A DNA stretch of 64,000 bases from Anderseniella sp. Lineage in GTDB: Bacteria > Pseudomonadota > Alphaproteobacteria > Rhizobiales > Aestuariivirgaceae. The notes under the pieces are model-generated. The model was not told the DNA's origin. It saw only the letters and a list, made by a program, of their open reading frames with translations, and made no database searches. Below, one piece after another: positions 46,091 through 56,324 of this stretch (the stretch's first letter is position 1; each line of letters begins with the position of its first letter). The stretch is taken from contig DAOUPT010000001.1 in assembly GCA_030626025.1 (NCBI GenBank), forward strand, positions 85,365 through 149,364, in the 5' to 3' direction. The translations under genes were made by a program, and so were the position numbers.

Positions 46091-46885
46091 ATGGATAAAT
46101 CAACCTCTACAGCACTGCCAACCGGTAGTGCAACGCTAATGGCCTATTTGCGCGTCTTGACTGCAAAGCTTGTCGACACCGTGCTGCCAGCCCAGTGTGT
46201 CAGTTGTTTTCAGCTTACCGGCGAACCGGGCCGCCTGTGTGTCGATTGCTGGAATGAGCTTTCCTTTATCGATCATCCCTTGTGTGATTGCATGGGTACG
46301 CCCTTTGCTTTTGACCCCGGGCAAGGCATCCTCAGCGCCCGGGCCCTGGCCCAGCCGCCGCCATGGCATCGGACCCGGGCTGCTGTTGAGTTCAATAACA
46401 TGTCCCGCAAACTTATTCATGCCCTGAAGTACCATGACCGCCATGAAGTTGCCGATTTGCTCAGCCAGACCATGAGCCGGGCCGGAAAACAATTGCTCGC
46501 CGATGCAGACCTGATCATACCTGTACCGCTTTATCCATTGCGGCTCTGGCAACGCAGATTTAACCAGTCTGCTGCACTGGCAAAAAACATCGCCGAAAAC
46601 GCTGGTATTGCCTACCATCCCGAACTCCTTAAACGCCGCCGCGCCACCCGTCAGCAGGTTGGTTTAAAAGGGGTCGCCCGACGCGACAATGTGAAAGGGG
46701 CGTTTGCGGTTGACGACAACCACGCAGATAAGCTTTATGGCGCAAAAGTTGTGCTGGTTGATGATGTGATCACCACAGGAGCTACGGTGGCAGCTTGCAG
46801 TCAGGTGCTGGTAACCGCTGGATGCAGTCAGATTGACGTATTGGCATTTGCCCTTGTAAACAATCCGCTTCGACTGCATATTTGA
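46091..46885 (+). CDS. ComF family phosphoribosyltransferase-like protein
   Basis: The protein has an N-terminal double zinc-finger (CVSCFQL and CVDCWNEL, then a third Cys in CDCMG) and a C-terminal type I phosphoribosyltransferase domain with VVLVDDVITTGATVAACSQVL. Relatives ComF and GntX are linked to DNA uptake and nucleotide or gluconate use, but the reaction is unknown. The start is uncertain: ATG at 46091, a GTG at 46079 and a later ATG at 46139 are all possible. The grxC gene follows 30 bases later on the same strand. Confidence 0.88.
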   Translation: MDKSTSTALPTGSATLMAYLRVLTAKLVDTVLPAQCVSCFQLTGEPGRLCVDCWNELSFIDHPLCDCMGTPFAFDPGQGILSARALAQPPPWHRTRAAVEFNNMSRKLIHALKYHDRHEVADLLSQTMSRAGKQLLADADLIIPVPLYPLRLWQRRFNQSAALAKNIAENAGIAYHPELLKRRRATRQQVGLKGVARRDNVKGAFAVDDNHADKLYGAKVVLVDDVITTGATVAACSQVLVTAGCSQIDVLAFALVNNPLRLHI

Positions 46886-46915
46886 TTTTGAATTTATTAT
46901 CGGGAATTTGACAGA

Positions 46916-47176
46916 ATGACGACGGTTAAAATTTACACTGCCAAGATGTGTCCTTATTGCAGCGCTGCCAAGCGTCTTTTAAAGCAAAAGGGTGTCAAAT
47001 TAGAAGAAACCGACGTTACTTTTGATCCTGCCGGTCGTCAGGCCATGACCAAAAAAGCCGGTGGCAGTACATCTGTGCCGCAAATCTTCATCGGCGATAC
47101 CCACGTTGGTGGCTGTGATGAGCTGATGGCGCTGGAGCGCAAAGGGGCTCTTGATGTTATGTTACAGACAGGCTGA
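46916..47176 (+). CDS. grxC: Glutaredoxin 3
   Basis: This 86-residue dithiol glutaredoxin reduces disulfides with glutathione. The active site CPYC is at residues 12-15, and the glutathione-binding TSVPQIFIGDTHVGGCDEL follows with the cis-proline. Length and order are complete. It lies three bases upstream of the nitrilase-family gene. This fits a thiol-related operon, since that family includes deaminated-glutathione amidase. Confidence 0.96.
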   Translation: MTTVKIYTAKMCPYCSAAKRLLKQKGVKLEETDVTFDPAGRQAMTKKAGGSTSVPQIFIGDTHVGGCDELMALERKGALDVMLQTG

Positions 47177-47179
47177 ATC

Positions 47180-47989
47180 ATGAAAGTGGCATGTGTCCAG
47201 ATGTGTTCGGGGCGCGATGTTGACATCAATATTGCCAGCGCCAGCACCCAAATCACAATGGCCGCGGCCAATGGTGCCGACTTTGTCCTAACCCCCGAAG
47301 TGACCAATCTTCTCGAAGAAGACAAACAAAAACTGTTTGCCAAAATCGGCACCATGGAAAATGACAAGGCGGTTATCGCCTTTGGCGCTCTTGCCGAAAG
47401 ACTGAAAATCTATTTGCTTATTGGCTCGCTGGCCTTGCAGTCCGGTGATGGCAAACTGGTAAACCGCTCAATCCTGTTTGGCCCCGACGGTTCAATCATT
47501 AACTGGTATGACAAAATCCACATGTTCGATGTGGATTTGGGCAAAGGCGAATTTTATCGAGAATCGGCCAATTACAACGCCGGCAACCGAGCAGTAATTG
47601 CTGATTTGCCATGGGGGAAATTGGGCATGAGCATTTGCTATGACGTTCGCTTTGCCCACCTCTACCGTCAATTGGCCAAGGCAGGCGCGCAGTTTCTATC
47701 AGTTCCGGCCGCTTTCACCCAGCCCTCCGGGCAGGCCCACTGGCATGTTTTACTGCGGGCCAGAGCCATTGAGACCGGTTCTTATGTTTTTGCCCCGGCC
47801 CAAACCGGCACTCACGAGAACGGTCGTCAAACCTATGGTCACAGCCTGATTATTTCTCCCTGGGGAGAAATACTTGCACAAGCTGGCACAGAACCGGAAG
47901 TCATCATGGCTGATATCGACCTGGAAAAGGTGACGCAGGCCCGGACAAAAATTCCCGCCCTCCAGCATGATAGGGAATTTACCCTATGA
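47180..47989 (+). CDS. Carbon-nitrogen hydrolase (deaminated glutathione amidase-like)
   Basis: This 269-residue nitrilase-superfamily protein has the Glu-Lys-Cys triad visible in TPEVTNL (Glu), WYDKIHMFDVDLG (Lys) and SICYDVRFAHLYR (Cys). The sequence is close to the Nit1/NIT group, which repairs deaminated glutathione. Its place right behind grxC supports that role, by inference. Its end overlaps the next gene by four bases (ATGA at 47986-47989), so translation is coupled. Confidence 0.9.
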   Translation: MKVACVQMCSGRDVDINIASASTQITMAAANGADFVLTPEVTNLLEEDKQKLFAKIGTMENDKAVIAFGALAERLKIYLLIGSLALQSGDGKLVNRSILFGPDGSIINWYDKIHMFDVDLGKGEFYRESANYNAGNRAVIADLPWGKLGMSICYDVRFAHLYRQLAKAGAQFLSVPAAFTQPSGQAHWHVLLRARAIETGSYVFAPAQTGTHENGRQTYGHSLIISPWGEILAQAGTEPEVIMADIDLEKVTQARTKIPALQHDREFTL

Positions 47990-48426
47990 TTCGTTTCGAT
48001 CTGATATGCGAAAATGACCATGAATTTGACAGCTGGTTTGCCAACAATGCTGCTTTTGATCATCAAAAGCAGGCTGGACTGGTCACCTGTCCGTATTGCG
48101 ATTCAGAAAAAGTCGAAAAACAATTGATGGTGCCCTCAATCCCGAAAAAGGCCAATAATAACCACCAACCTCAAGCCATGCTGTCGGCCAACAATGATCC
48201 GGCAATGAAAGACCTTGTCGAAAACATTCGCAAAATGCGCCAGCAGGTTGCTGAAAATGCCGATGATGTCGGTAAAGATTTTGCCAAAGAGGCCCGCGAA
48301 ATTCACTACGAAGAAAAACCAGCTCGCAATATCTACGGTCAGGCAACATTTGACGAAGCACGTTCACTGATCGAAGAAGGTGTAGAAGTTATGCCGCTGC
48401 CGTCACTGCCTGAAGAAAAAAACTAA
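47986..48426 (+). CDS. DUF1178 family protein
   Basis: This 146-residue protein has the family start IRFDLICENDHEFDSWFANNAAFDH. A CPYC motif in VTCPYCDSEKVEKQLM is probably a zinc ribbon half together with the earlier Cys. A charged helical middle and the conserved tail EARSLIEEGVEVMPLP follow. The family is common in alpha- and betaproteobacteria with no known function. It is translationally coupled to the nitrilase-like gene and ends the operon comF-grxC-nitrilase-DUF1178. Confidence 0.9.
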   Translation: MIRFDLICENDHEFDSWFANNAAFDHQKQAGLVTCPYCDSEKVEKQLMVPSIPKKANNNHQPQAMLSANNDPAMKDLVENIRKMRQQVAENADDVGKDFAKEAREIHYEEKPARNIYGQATFDEARSLIEEGVEVMPLPSLPEEKN

Positions 48427-48437
48427 ATTCTTCATTG

Positions 48438-48476
48438 TTGTTCATACTCTGCTTACCATTTTTGTTCATACTTTGC
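48438..48476. repeat. Direct repeat upstream of the RodZ-like gene
   Basis: TTGTTCATACTCTGC (48438-48452) recurs as TTGTTCATACTTTGC (48462-48476) with starts 24 bases apart. Two near-identical copies in a short promoter region suggest a tandem protein-binding site. Confidence 0.45.
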
Positions 48477-48501
48477 CCGATTAGATAACTATTTACGGGG
48501 C

Positions 48502-48543
48502 AACGAACCGCTGATCTTGTGCCCAGGCGCTGGTCGGTTCGTT
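48502..48543 (+). promoter_or_regulatory. Leader hairpin before the RodZ-like gene
   Basis: AACGAACCG (48502-48510) pairs perfectly with CGGTTCGTT (48535-48543), with CCAG/CTGG inside the loop. It ends 26 bases before the start codon, too close and without a T-run to be a terminator, so it probably shapes the 5' leader. Confidence 0.45.
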
Positions 48544-48569
48544 AACAGTATAGAGTAAAGAGCGTAGTA

Positions 48570-49628
48570 ATGAACACTTCAAAATCATCAAATAACGAGT
48601 TTGTTTTCTTTCGACCACGGCCTGATGGCGATATTGATCCGGCCGGTGAAGCAGGGTGGTTCTTGCAACGCCAGCGCGAAGAAGCCGGCGTTAGTCTGGA
48701 AGAAGCCAGCCGGGCGGTAAACATCCACACCTTCCATCTTGGTGCAATTGAACAAGGCGACCTGACCGGCCTGCCACCGCGCACCGATGCGATGGGCATG
48801 ATTGGTGCCTATGCAACCTATCTGGGTTTTGATGCCGAACCACTGGTAAAACATTTTGCCCGCTTCCTGCCCCGCCAGCCGATGCCCGGACATCGCAGGA
48901 TGTCTGGAAAACGCGGCAAGAAACGTCCCGCACCACTTTCCAGTGCCAAGATTTTAAAGTTTCCTATAATGGAAAGACTGCGCTCTGTTGCAACAGGCGC
49001 CGGTGGTGTTGTCGCTTCAAGCCTTGCCGCCATCATGCTGTTTGGTCTGGCCAGTTGGGCCTTTATGCCAAATGATGGTGCATCAAACGGTAAGAAGATT
49101 GATCAGGTTGCCTCCATTGCAACCATTTCCGAACAACCAATGCCTGACAGTTTGAAGCGTTCAGACAAAACATCAACCGATGCTGACAAGTCAGCCAACA
49201 GTTTAAGCGGTCTTGATCAGTTGATTGCAAAAAATGTCACCGATGTTGAAATTCAGACAGCTTCTATTCCAACAGCACCTGCTGCCGGAAACACGCCAAT
49301 AACCACCGTCGGTGAATCAAAAGCCAATACCTCAGGTGGTCAAGTTTATGGTACAGAAAACAAGAAATCCCGGCTAATCCTGCAAGCAAACTCAAATGTC
49401 TGGGTCCGCATTGAAGACGCCAGAGGCAACGTGGTAATGACCCGCACCCTTATGGCTGGCGACAGTTATCGGGTTCCGACTAGAAAAGGCCTTGTGGTAA
49501 TTGCCCGTGACGGTGGTCTGCTCAGCTATCAAATAGATGGCCAAAACAAGGGAAATCTTGGCCGCGAAGGCGAAATCCTTGTCGGACGTTCGCTCGATTT
49601 AGCCAAGTTGGCCGATAACAACGGTTGA
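48570..49628 (+). CDS. RodZ-like helix-turn-helix membrane protein (DUF4115)
   Basis: This 352-residue protein has a RodZ-like layout. An N-terminal cytosolic helix-turn-helix (LQRQREEAGVSLEEASRAVN, about residues 33-52, with GAYATYLGFD) is followed by a basic linker, one membrane helix (ASSLAAIMLFGLASWAFM, about 151-168), a long Ser/Thr-rich periplasmic linker, and a C-terminal DUF4115 domain (RLILQANSNVWVRIEDARGN). RodZ anchors MreB and sets rod shape. In alphaproteobacteria this gene often replaces a canonical rodZ, but its role is less tested. Confidence 0.85.
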   Translation: MNTSKSSNNEFVFFRPRPDGDIDPAGEAGWFLQRQREEAGVSLEEASRAVNIHTFHLGAIEQGDLTGLPPRTDAMGMIGAYATYLGFDAEPLVKHFARFLPRQPMPGHRRMSGKRGKKRPAPLSSAKILKFPIMERLRSVATGAGGVVASSLAAIMLFGLASWAFMPNDGASNGKKIDQVASIATISEQPMPDSLKRSDKTSTDADKSANSLSGLDQLIAKNVTDVEIQTASIPTAPAAGNTPITTVGESKANTSGGQVYGTENKKSRLILQANSNVWVRIEDARGNVVMTRTLMAGDSYRVPTRKGLVVIARDGGLLSYQIDGQNKGNLGREGEILVGRSLDLAKLADNNG

Positions 49629-49714
49629 TTTTAATAAAGACACTGGCTCAAGAGAGCGAAATGTTTTAGACCTGCGATCGTTATTTTCCGATACACGATA
49701 CAGGTCTGAAACCC

Positions 49715-50800
49715 ATGGCGTCTGTCAACGCAGCAAAACTTGACCAGATAATTGATCGCTTTGTCGCGCTCGAAGCTGAAATGGCCAGCGGCGCGGGTGG
49801 TGAAGATTTCGTGCGCATGTCAAAAGAATATGCCGAACTTGAACCGGTTGTAAAAGCGGTGCGAGCATTGCGCGATGCCGAAAATGAAGCAGCAGACCTT
49901 GCCGAGATGATTGCCGAGGGCGGCGATGCCGAATTGGTCGAAATGGCCAGTGCCGAGTTTGCAGACCTCAAAGGCAGTATTGTAAAACTCGATAAAAAGG
50001 TCAGCGTCCTGCTATTGCCAAAAGATGCTGCCGATGAGCGCAATGTCATTTTGGAAGTCCGGGCCGGAACCGGCGGCGATGAAGCAGCTTTGTTTGCCGG
50101 TGACCTGTTTCGCATGTACCAGCGCTATGCCACTGTCAAAGGCTGGAAGGTTGAAATTATCTCAGCCAATGAAGCTGGTATCGGCGGCTACAAAGAAATT
50201 ATCGCCAATATTTTCGGCTCAGGGGCCTTTGCGGCACTAAAGTTTGAATCCGGCGTTCATCGTGTCCAGCGGGTGCCGGTCACAGAAACACAAGGCCGCA
50301 TTCACACCTCGGCGGCAACGGTTGCGGTTCTGCCTGAAGCCCAGGAAGTTGATGTCCAGATCGAGGACAAGGATTTGCGTATTGATGTCTATCGCGCATC
50401 AGGTCCCGGTGGCCAGTCGGTCAACACCACCGACAGCGCCGTGCGCATTACCCACCTGCCAACCAATACTGTGGTTATTCAGCAGGATGAAAAATCCCAA
50501 CACAAAAACCGCGAAAAAGCCATGAAAGTGCTGATGGCCCGGTTGTATGAGCAGGAACGGGCCAGACTGGCATCAGAACGTTCCGAGGAACGTAAAGGCC
50601 AGATTGGGTCCGGTGACCGCTCCGAGCGCATTCGCACCTACAATTTCCCGCAAGGCCGGGTTACCGATCACCGCATCAATTTGACTCTCTACAAGCTCGA
50701 CCAGATCATCGAAGGGTCCGGCTTGCAAGAGATGATTGACGCCCTGACCAATGAGCATCAGGCCGCATTGCTGGCCGCTGAAAATGATCATGCCGCCTGA
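49715..50800 (+). CDS. prfA: Peptide chain release factor 1
   Basis: RF1 ends translation at UAA and UAG. The catalytic GGQ is at residues 232-234 within [21 protein letters not shown]. The stop-codon recognition segment appears before it ([28 protein letters not shown]). The 361 residues are standard. The next gene prmC, which methylates the GGQ glutamine, starts inside its last codons, an efficient coupling of factor and modifier. Confidence 0.98.
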   Translation: MASVNAAKLDQIIDRFVALEAEMASGAGGEDFVRMSKEYAELEPVVKAVRALRDAENEAADLAEMIAEGGDAELVEMASAEFADLKGSIVKLDKKVSVLLLPKDAADERNVILEVRAGTGGDEAALFAGDLFRMYQRYATVKGWKVEIISANEAGIGGYKEIIANIFGSGAFAALKFESGVHRVQRVPVTETQGRIHTSAATVAVLPEAQEVDVQIEDKDLRIDVYRASGPGGQSVNTTDSAVRITHLPTNTVVIQQDEKSQHKNREKAMKVLMARLYEQERARLASERSEERKGQIGSGDRSERIRTYNFPQGRVTDHRINLTLYKLDQIIEGSGLQEMIDALTNEHQAALLAAENDHAA

Positions 50801-51680
50801 TAGATCAGATGATCTGACTTTGCAGAACTGTTTGTTCGCCCTGCGCAAAAAATTCACCGACGATAACATCGACACCGCCGATCTTGATGCTCGTTTACTG
50901 GTTCAGGCGGCAACCGGTGTGGATCATGCTGGTTTGATTCTGAAATCTGATCACATATTGACCGCTCAGGAACGCCGCACAATTAAAAAAATGTCGCAAA
51001 GGCGACTGCGGCGCGAACCGGTATCGCGCATCCTTGGCGAACGGGAATTTTACGGTCGCGATTTTATCGTGACCAGCGATGTGCTCGACCCGCGCCCCGA
51101 TACAGAAACCCTCATTGAGGTCGTCCTCACAGCGGTTCAGACCTTACAAATGGCCAACCGGCCTCTCGATATCCTCGATATCGGCACCGGCACCGGCGCA
51201 ATCATTGTAACCTTGCTGTGTGAATTACCCCATGCAAAGGGTGTGGCCACAGATGTTTCACCAGCTGCCTTGGAAGTGGCTCGACGAAACGGCATTAAAC
51301 GCGGTGTTGCCGAAAGACTGAATTTAGAAGAAACGTCCTGGTGCGCTGGCATTCAACAACAATTTGACATCATCGTTTCCAATCCACCCTATATTGTCAA
51401 AGCCGAAATCGAAAAACTTGATCGCGATGTAAAAGACTTTGATCCTCATCTGGCTCTTAATGGTGGCCCGGACGGTTTGGATGCTTATCGTAAAATCGCC
51501 GAACAATGCCCGGCCAGAATGAAACCGGGAGGCTTGATCGTACTGGAAGCCGGTTTTGATCAAGCTGTAGCATTGGCAAGTCTGTTGATGACAGCAGGTT
51601 TCAAACCCCATGACGATATCCCGATTATCACCAAAGACCTCGGTGGTAATGATCGGGTCGTAACAATGTTGTGGCCCTAA
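50790..51680 (+). CDS. prmC: Release-factor glutamine methyltransferase
   Basis: PrmC methylates the GGQ glutamine of RF1 and RF2. SAM motif I is [16 protein letters not shown], and the substrate motif NPPY appears in [10 protein letters not shown]. The N-terminal helical domain contains [21 protein letters not shown]. The start is placed at the ATG at 50790, overlapping the end of prfA; the ATG at 50784 is equally possible. That gives about 296 residues. Confidence 0.95.
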   Translation: MPPDRSDDLTLQNCLFALRKKFTDDNIDTADLDARLLVQAATGVDHAGLILKSDHILTAQERRTIKKMSQRRLRREPVSRILGEREFYGRDFIVTSDVLDPRPDTETLIEVVLTAVQTLQMANRPLDILDIGTGTGAIIVTLLCELPHAKGVATDVSPAALEVARRNGIKRGVAERLNLEETSWCAGIQQQFDIIVSNPPYIVKAEIEKLDRDVKDFDPHLALNGGPDGLDAYRKIAEQCPARMKPGGLIVLEAGFDQAVALASLLMTAGFKPHDDIPIITKDLGGNDRVVTMLWP

Positions 51681-51932
51681 ATAAAAAAACAGTTGGAAAA
51701 CCAGTTGTAAAAGGCTAAGTTCATGAATATAGATACCGTTCCTGTGGCTGGAATGGTGAAACAAACCCCCTGAAACTTTGACGTTGGCGTGTAGATAACG
51801 CATATCGACAAGTCATTATCAGCAGGGTTTTAATTAGAGATATTGCTTTATATGCAGGGCTCAAAGCCCGATGTTTTGCTTTAAGGGGCTTTAGCCATTA
51901 TTTATTTTACAACAACCTGAAGTGTGGAGCGC

Positions 51933-52565
51933 ATGAGACAGGGTCATCAAAACAACAGAAACAGCAACCGTCAGCGCAGCCGTGGCAGACGACAAAGCGG
52001 TGGCGGCGGTAGTCCTTCAAATAAAGTTTATGATAGCAACGGACCAGATGTTCGTGTGCGCGGATCAGCCCAGACAGTAGCAGACAAGTATTTGCAATTG
52101 GCCAGCGATGCCCAGTCACAAGGTGACAGCATTAAAACTGAAAGTTATTTTCAGTACGCCGAACATTATTTGCGTATCGTTGCCGCCACTCAGGCGATTA
52201 AAGACCAAAAACAGGCGGAAAAAGAAAAAACCGCTGAAGAACACGCGGCGCGTATCCAGGCCAAGCGCGATAAAGCAGCAGCAGAGCTGGAAAAAAGCAA
52301 GGCCGTTAAAAAACCATCTCAGGAAGAAAAATCAGCAGCACCTGAAAATAAAGGTGACTCTGATAAGGGCGCTGATGACGGCACCGATAACGGCAATGGC
52401 AAAAGTGACGAAGACTGGGGCGGCCATCAACCGGCTTTCTTGCAACGCGACGAAAGTCAGGAAGCTGAAAAACCCAAAAAATCACGGCGCAAACCGGCCA
52501 AAAAGAAATCAGTGGCCGCTGCACCTGAAGCAGACAGTGAACCCGAAACAACCAGCCCTGGCTGA
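51933..52565 (+). CDS. DUF4167 domain protein, probable RNA-associated
   Basis: The 210-residue product begins with a basic, Gln/Asn/Arg-rich head (RQGHQNNRNSNRQRSRGRR). The DUF4167 core follows (SNGPDVRVRGSAQTVADKYLQLASDAQSQGD, then the YFQYAEHYLRI helix), and then a long low-complexity Lys/Glu/Asp tail. The family is confined mostly to alphaproteobacteria and is unassigned; composition suggests nucleic-acid binding. GTGGAG just before the ATG at 51933 is read as the ribosome site, although the GTG at 51924 could itself start the gene. It follows prmC after a 252-base gap that contains no clear gene. Confidence 0.85.
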   Translation: MRQGHQNNRNSNRQRSRGRRQSGGGGSPSNKVYDSNGPDVRVRGSAQTVADKYLQLASDAQSQGDSIKTESYFQYAEHYLRIVAATQAIKDQKQAEKEKTAEEHAARIQAKRDKAAAELEKSKAVKKPSQEEKSAAPENKGDSDKGADDGTDNGNGKSDEDWGGHQPAFLQRDESQEAEKPKKSRRKPAKKKSVAAAPEADSEPETTSPG

Positions 52566-52571
52566 CATCAG

Positions 52572-53330
52572 TCAGGAAACAGTAATGTTCCCGCCCGGCC
52601 TGATCAATCCGTTGTTGATGACGCGCATATAAACGCCGCATTTTGTGTGGCCAAAATTATCGCTCAATACACCGAGCATCGAAACATCGCGCTCGCCGGT
52701 TTCCAGATTAACCTGCGTTGCCGGACAACGACCGGTGATGGCAAAAACCTCAAATAACGGCTGCCCGTCGATGCTGACCGTTTTACCGACCCAGTCCATT
52801 TCGGCCCACGGTTCAAACCCTTCAACATAAATATTGCCCCGAAACCGCAAGGGAGAAATCTCCTGCCCTGCTGCCTTTGAAATTTCATCAACGCTGGCCA
52901 GATTTATCAACGATACCGCCTTTTGCGAAATATCGGTAAAATAGTGGCCGTCAGCAGAAACCAGCCGTGGTTTACCGCGCGAATCCTCTTCCATGAAATT
53001 GGCAAAGAACGTTTCAATCATATCAGCACTTTCAGCACTGTTCATCGCCACCCGCAACAATTCCTCACCCTCATGGATAATCACCAGCGTTTGACTGCTC
53101 TCGTCAAACTGGCATCGAAGCTGGGCCAGTTTACCATTCAGATAAAGCTGAAAAAACGTCCGTTTGGGTAAAAATTTAGGGCGCTGCGGATCAAACTTCT
53201 GCGACCCGTTCTCAATCGCCCACTGCCGGTCAAAGGCAATACCCTTGTCCTTTTCAAGTTTCATTTGAGCAAGACTGTCAGCCGACAGGCCTTTCACAGG
53301 ATAACGGTAAAGCGCATTAATTTTTGCCAT
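52572..53330 (-). CDS. MOSC domain protein (YcbX-like)
   Basis: The 252-residue protein has an N-terminal MOSC beta-barrel (INALYRYPVKGLSADSLAQ, IAFDRQWAI) and a C-terminal MOSC core. The core carries the conserved cysteine in AITGRCPATQVNLETGERD, the residue tied to molybdenum-cofactor sulfur or N-hydroxylated substrate chemistry. Relatives such as YcbX and mARC reduce N-hydroxylated bases. It is inserted between the DUF4167 gene and clpB, on the opposite strand, and breaks an otherwise common order. Confidence 0.88.
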   Translation of the reverse strand: MAKINALYRYPVKGLSADSLAQMKLEKDKGIAFDRQWAIENGSQKFDPQRPKFLPKRTFFQLYLNGKLAQLRCQFDESSQTLVIIHEGEELLRVAMNSAESADMIETFFANFMEEDSRGKPRLVSADGHYFTDISQKAVSLINLASVDEISKAAGQEISPLRFRGNIYVEGFEPWAEMDWVGKTVSIDGQPLFEVFAITGRCPATQVNLETGERDVSMLGVLSDNFGHTKCGVYMRVINNGLIRPGGNITVS

Positions 53331-53374
53331 TTTTTGCCTAACAATAATCAGTGTACGCGATAAGAATCACGAGA

Positions 53375-53402
53375 CTTGAGTTTTTTCTGTCTAACACCAT
53401 AT
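53375..53402 (+). promoter_or_regulatory. Probable heat-shock (RpoH) promoter of clpB
   Basis: CTTGAG at 53375-53380 and CCATAT at 53397-53402, 16 bases apart, match the alphaproteobacterial RpoH pattern (CTTGAA and a CCATNT-type -10). They would start the transcript about 125 bases before the clpB ATG. Heat control of clpB is well established, so the match is credible. Confidence 0.65.
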
Positions 53403-53533
53403 GTGGTGTGTGAGAATGACTAAATGCCTTTTGGGTTTGGCTGTTCCACGCCAAAACAAAGTTTGTGAACAGGCGTTTAACCACAGTGCCGCCAGTCGGG
53501 CTGTTACTATAACGCGCTAGAGGAGTAATAAAC

Positions 53534-56131
53534 ATGGAATTTGAAAACTATACAGAACGCGCCAAAGGATTTATCCAGTCAGCCCAAAATCTGGCCTTGC
53601 GCGAAGGACATCAAAAATTTTCTCCCCTGCACATCCTGAAAGTTCTTCTTGACGATGATCAGGGCTTGGCCGCTGGTCTAATAAAATCTGCTGGCGGTGA
53701 TTTCAAGGCAGCGCAAAAGTCTGTTGAACTTGATCTCAAAAAAATCCCCAAAGTCGATGGCGGCGGTGCCGGACAATTGTACCTGTCCCCCGAAATCGCC
53801 CGTATTTTCGAAACCGCTGACAAACTTGCAAAAAAGTCCGGTGACAGTTTTGTTACCGCCGAGCGTTTGTTGCAGGCTACAGCAATTGAAAAAAGTGAAG
53901 CAGCCACCTGTCTCAAGAATGCCAACATAACCCCGGCAAGTCTGAACAAAGCGATTGACGAATTGCGTCAGGGACGTACTGCCGACAGCGCCTCAGCCGA
54001 GGAGTCTTATGATGCCTTGAAGAAATACGCCCGCGATCTCACCGAAGTCGCCCGGGAAGGAAAACTCGATCCGGTTATCGGTCGTGACGAAGAAATTCGC
54101 CGAACCATGCAGGTGCTCTCACGCCGCACCAAAAACAACCCGGTTTTAATCGGCGAACCTGGCGTTGGTAAAACCGCTATTGCCGAGGGTCTGGCGTTGC
54201 GCATTGTTAATGGCGATGTGCCCGAATCCTTGAGTGATAAAAAACTCATGTCTCTTGATATGGGTGCCCTGATTGCCGGCGCGAAATACCGCGGCGAGTT
54301 CGAAGAGCGCCTGAAAGCGATATTGTCAGAAGTTGAAGCTGCCAATGGTCAAATCATCTTGTTTATTGACGAAATGCACACCCTGATCGGTGCCGGCAAG
54401 GCAGATGGTGCAATGGATGCCTCTAATCTGCTCAAACCTGCACTGGCTCGTGGCGAACTCCATTGCGTTGGCGCAACAACACTGGATGAATATCGTAAAC
54501 ACGTCGAAAAAGACGCCGCTTTGGCCCGTCGTTTTCAGCCGGTTTTCATTGCCGAGCCAACCGTTGAGGATACCGTTTCCATCCTGCGCGGCCTGAAAGA
54601 AAAGTATGAACTGCATCATGGCGTGCGGATTAGCGACTCAGCCCTGGTTGCAGCCACCAATCTTTCCAACCGCTACATCACCGACCGGTTTTTGCCCGAT
54701 AAAGCCATCGACCTGATGGACGAGGCCGCATCGCGCCTGCGCATGCAAGTGGATTCCAAACCCGAAGAGTTGGATGAACTGGACCGGCGGATCATTCAGT
54801 TAAAGATCGAACGTGAAGCCCTAAAGAAGGAAAAGGACAAGGCCTCGGTTGACCGGTTGGAGAAACTGGAAAAAGAACTTGCCGATCTGGAAGAAAAATC
54901 CTCCACGCTGACCCAGCGCTGGAGAGCTGAAAAAGACAAGCTCGATGATGCCCAAAAGATCAAGGAAAAGCTTGATCATGCCCGGATTGAACTGGAGCAG
55001 GCCCAGCGGGCCGGTAATCTGGCCAGAGCCGGTGAGCTTTCCTACGGCGACATTCCTGATCTGGAAAAGAAACTGCTCGAACTTCGTTCGGTCTGCAAGC
55101 CTGAAAATCCGATGATGGAAGAAGCGGTTACTGAAAACCACGTGGCCCAGATTGTCTCGCGCTGGACCGGTGTGCCGGTTGATAAAATGCTTGAAGGCGA
55201 ACGCGACAAGCTTTTGAAAATGGAAGACGCCTTAAGCAAACGAGTCATCGGCCAGCAAGAAGCCGTCACGGCTGTGTCAAAAGCAGTGCGCCGCGCCCGG
55301 GCCGGTTTGCAGGATCCTAACCGGCCAATTGGTTCATTTATGTTCCTTGGCCCCACCGGTGTCGGCAAAACCGAACTGACCAAAGCCCTGGCTGATTTTC
55401 TGTTTGATGATGAACAGGCCATGGTTCGTATCGACATGTCCGAGTACATGGAGAAACATTCGGTTGCCCGATTGATCGGTGCCCCTCCCGGTTATGTTGG
55501 CTATGATGAAGGTGGTGCCCTGACCGAAGCGGTTCGCCGTCGGCCCTATCAGCTAGTGTTGTTTGATGAAATCGAAAAAGCTCACCCCGATGTATTTAAT
55601 ATCTTGTTACAGGTACTCGATGAAGGTCGCCTGACAGACAGTCAGGGTCGCACCGTTGATTTCCGCAACACCCTGATCATCATGACCTCAAATATGGGGG
55701 CCGAGTTCCTGGTAAATCTGAGTGATGAGGAAAGCGTTGATGCGGTGCGCGATCAGGTGATGGGCGTTGTCCGCTCGCAGTTCAGACCTGAATTCCTGAA
55801 CCGGCTGGATGAAACCATCCTGTTCCAGCGCCTCAAGCGTGAGCATATGTCTTCGATCGTCGACATACAAATCGCTCGCCTGCAACAGCTACTTGATGAC
55901 CGGAAAATCAACCTTGAGCTTGATGACAGCGCCCGCAGTTGGTTGGCTGACAGGGGCTATGAACCGGCCTTTGGTGCCCGCCCGCTTAAACGGGTCATTC
56001 AGCGCGCTTTGCAAGATCAACTGGCTGAACTGCTGCTGGCCGGCAGTATCGCAGATGGTGAGACCATCAAGGTCAGCGCCAGTGATTCAGGGCTGGTAAT
56101 TAACGGCCAGCCGGTCAAAGTTGCTGCCTGA
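53534..56131 (+). CDS. clpB: ATP-dependent disaggregase ClpB
   Basis: ClpB pulls proteins out of aggregates together with DnaK. The N-domain has two Clp repeats ([18 protein letters not shown]). The first AAA module has [13 protein letters not shown] and the arginine finger region, and the coiled-coil middle domain (about residues 405-530) is complete and characteristic of ClpB. The second AAA module has [13 protein letters not shown] and [11 protein letters not shown]. Its 865 residues are full length. AGAGGAG lies close before the ATG. A heat-shock-type promoter lies upstream. Confidence 0.98.
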   Translation: MEFENYTERAKGFIQSAQNLALREGHQKFSPLHILKVLLDDDQGLAAGLIKSAGGDFKAAQKSVELDLKKIPKVDGGGAGQLYLSPEIARIFETADKLAKKSGDSFVTAERLLQATAIEKSEAATCLKNANITPASLNKAIDELRQGRTADSASAEESYDALKKYARDLTEVAREGKLDPVIGRDEEIRRTMQVLSRRTKNNPVLIGEPGVGKTAIAEGLALRIVNGDVPESLSDKKLMSLDMGALIAGAKYRGEFEERLKAILSEVEAANGQIILFIDEMHTLIGAGKADGAMDASNLLKPALARGELHCVGATTLDEYRKHVEKDAALARRFQPVFIAEPTVEDTVSILRGLKEKYELHHGVRISDSALVAATNLSNRYITDRFLPDKAIDLMDEAASRLRMQVDSKPEELDELDRRIIQLKIEREALKKEKDKASVDRLEKLEKELADLEEKSSTLTQRWRAEKDKLDDAQKIKEKLDHARIELEQAQRAGNLARAGELSYGDIPDLEKKLLELRSVCKPENPMMEEAVTENHVAQIVSRWTGVPVDKMLEGERDKLLKMEDALSKRVIGQQEAVTAVSKAVRRARAGLQDPNRPIGSFMFLGPTGVGKTELTKALADFLFDDEQAMVRIDMSEYMEKHSVARLIGAPPGYVGYDEGGALTEAVRRRPYQLVLFDEIEKAHPDVFNILLQVLDEGRLTDSQGRTVDFRNTLIIMTSNMGAEFLVNLSDEESVDAVRDQVMGVVRSQFRPEFLNRLDETILFQRLKREHMSSIVDIQIARLQQLLDDRKINLELDDSARSWLADRGYEPAFGARPLKRVIQRALQDQLAELLLAGSIADGETIKVSASDSGLVINGQPVKVAA

Positions 56132-56143
56132 TAAATAACAATA

Positions 56144-56189
56144 ACTCCCAACGGGTGCGTGCTTTTTACAAGTGGCACCCGTTGGGAGT
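56144..56189 (+). terminator. Terminator-like hairpin after clpB
   Basis: A perfect 15-bp inverted repeat (ACTCCCAACGGGTGC at 56144-56158 with its complement at 56175-56189) lies 12 bases after the clpB stop. It has a 16-base loop containing TTTTT but no strong T-run behind it. It most likely ends or stabilises the clpB message. Confidence 0.65.
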
Positions 56190-56324
56190 GTAAATTTGTC
56201 GCTAACCATATAGCGACTAATAGCTTTCAAAATTGACTCATATCAATCATGTTCCCAACGTATAGCGATACGCTACTGCCGAATTAGTGGTAAAAATTAT
56301 CAAAGTTATTATTGGAGTGGGGAA

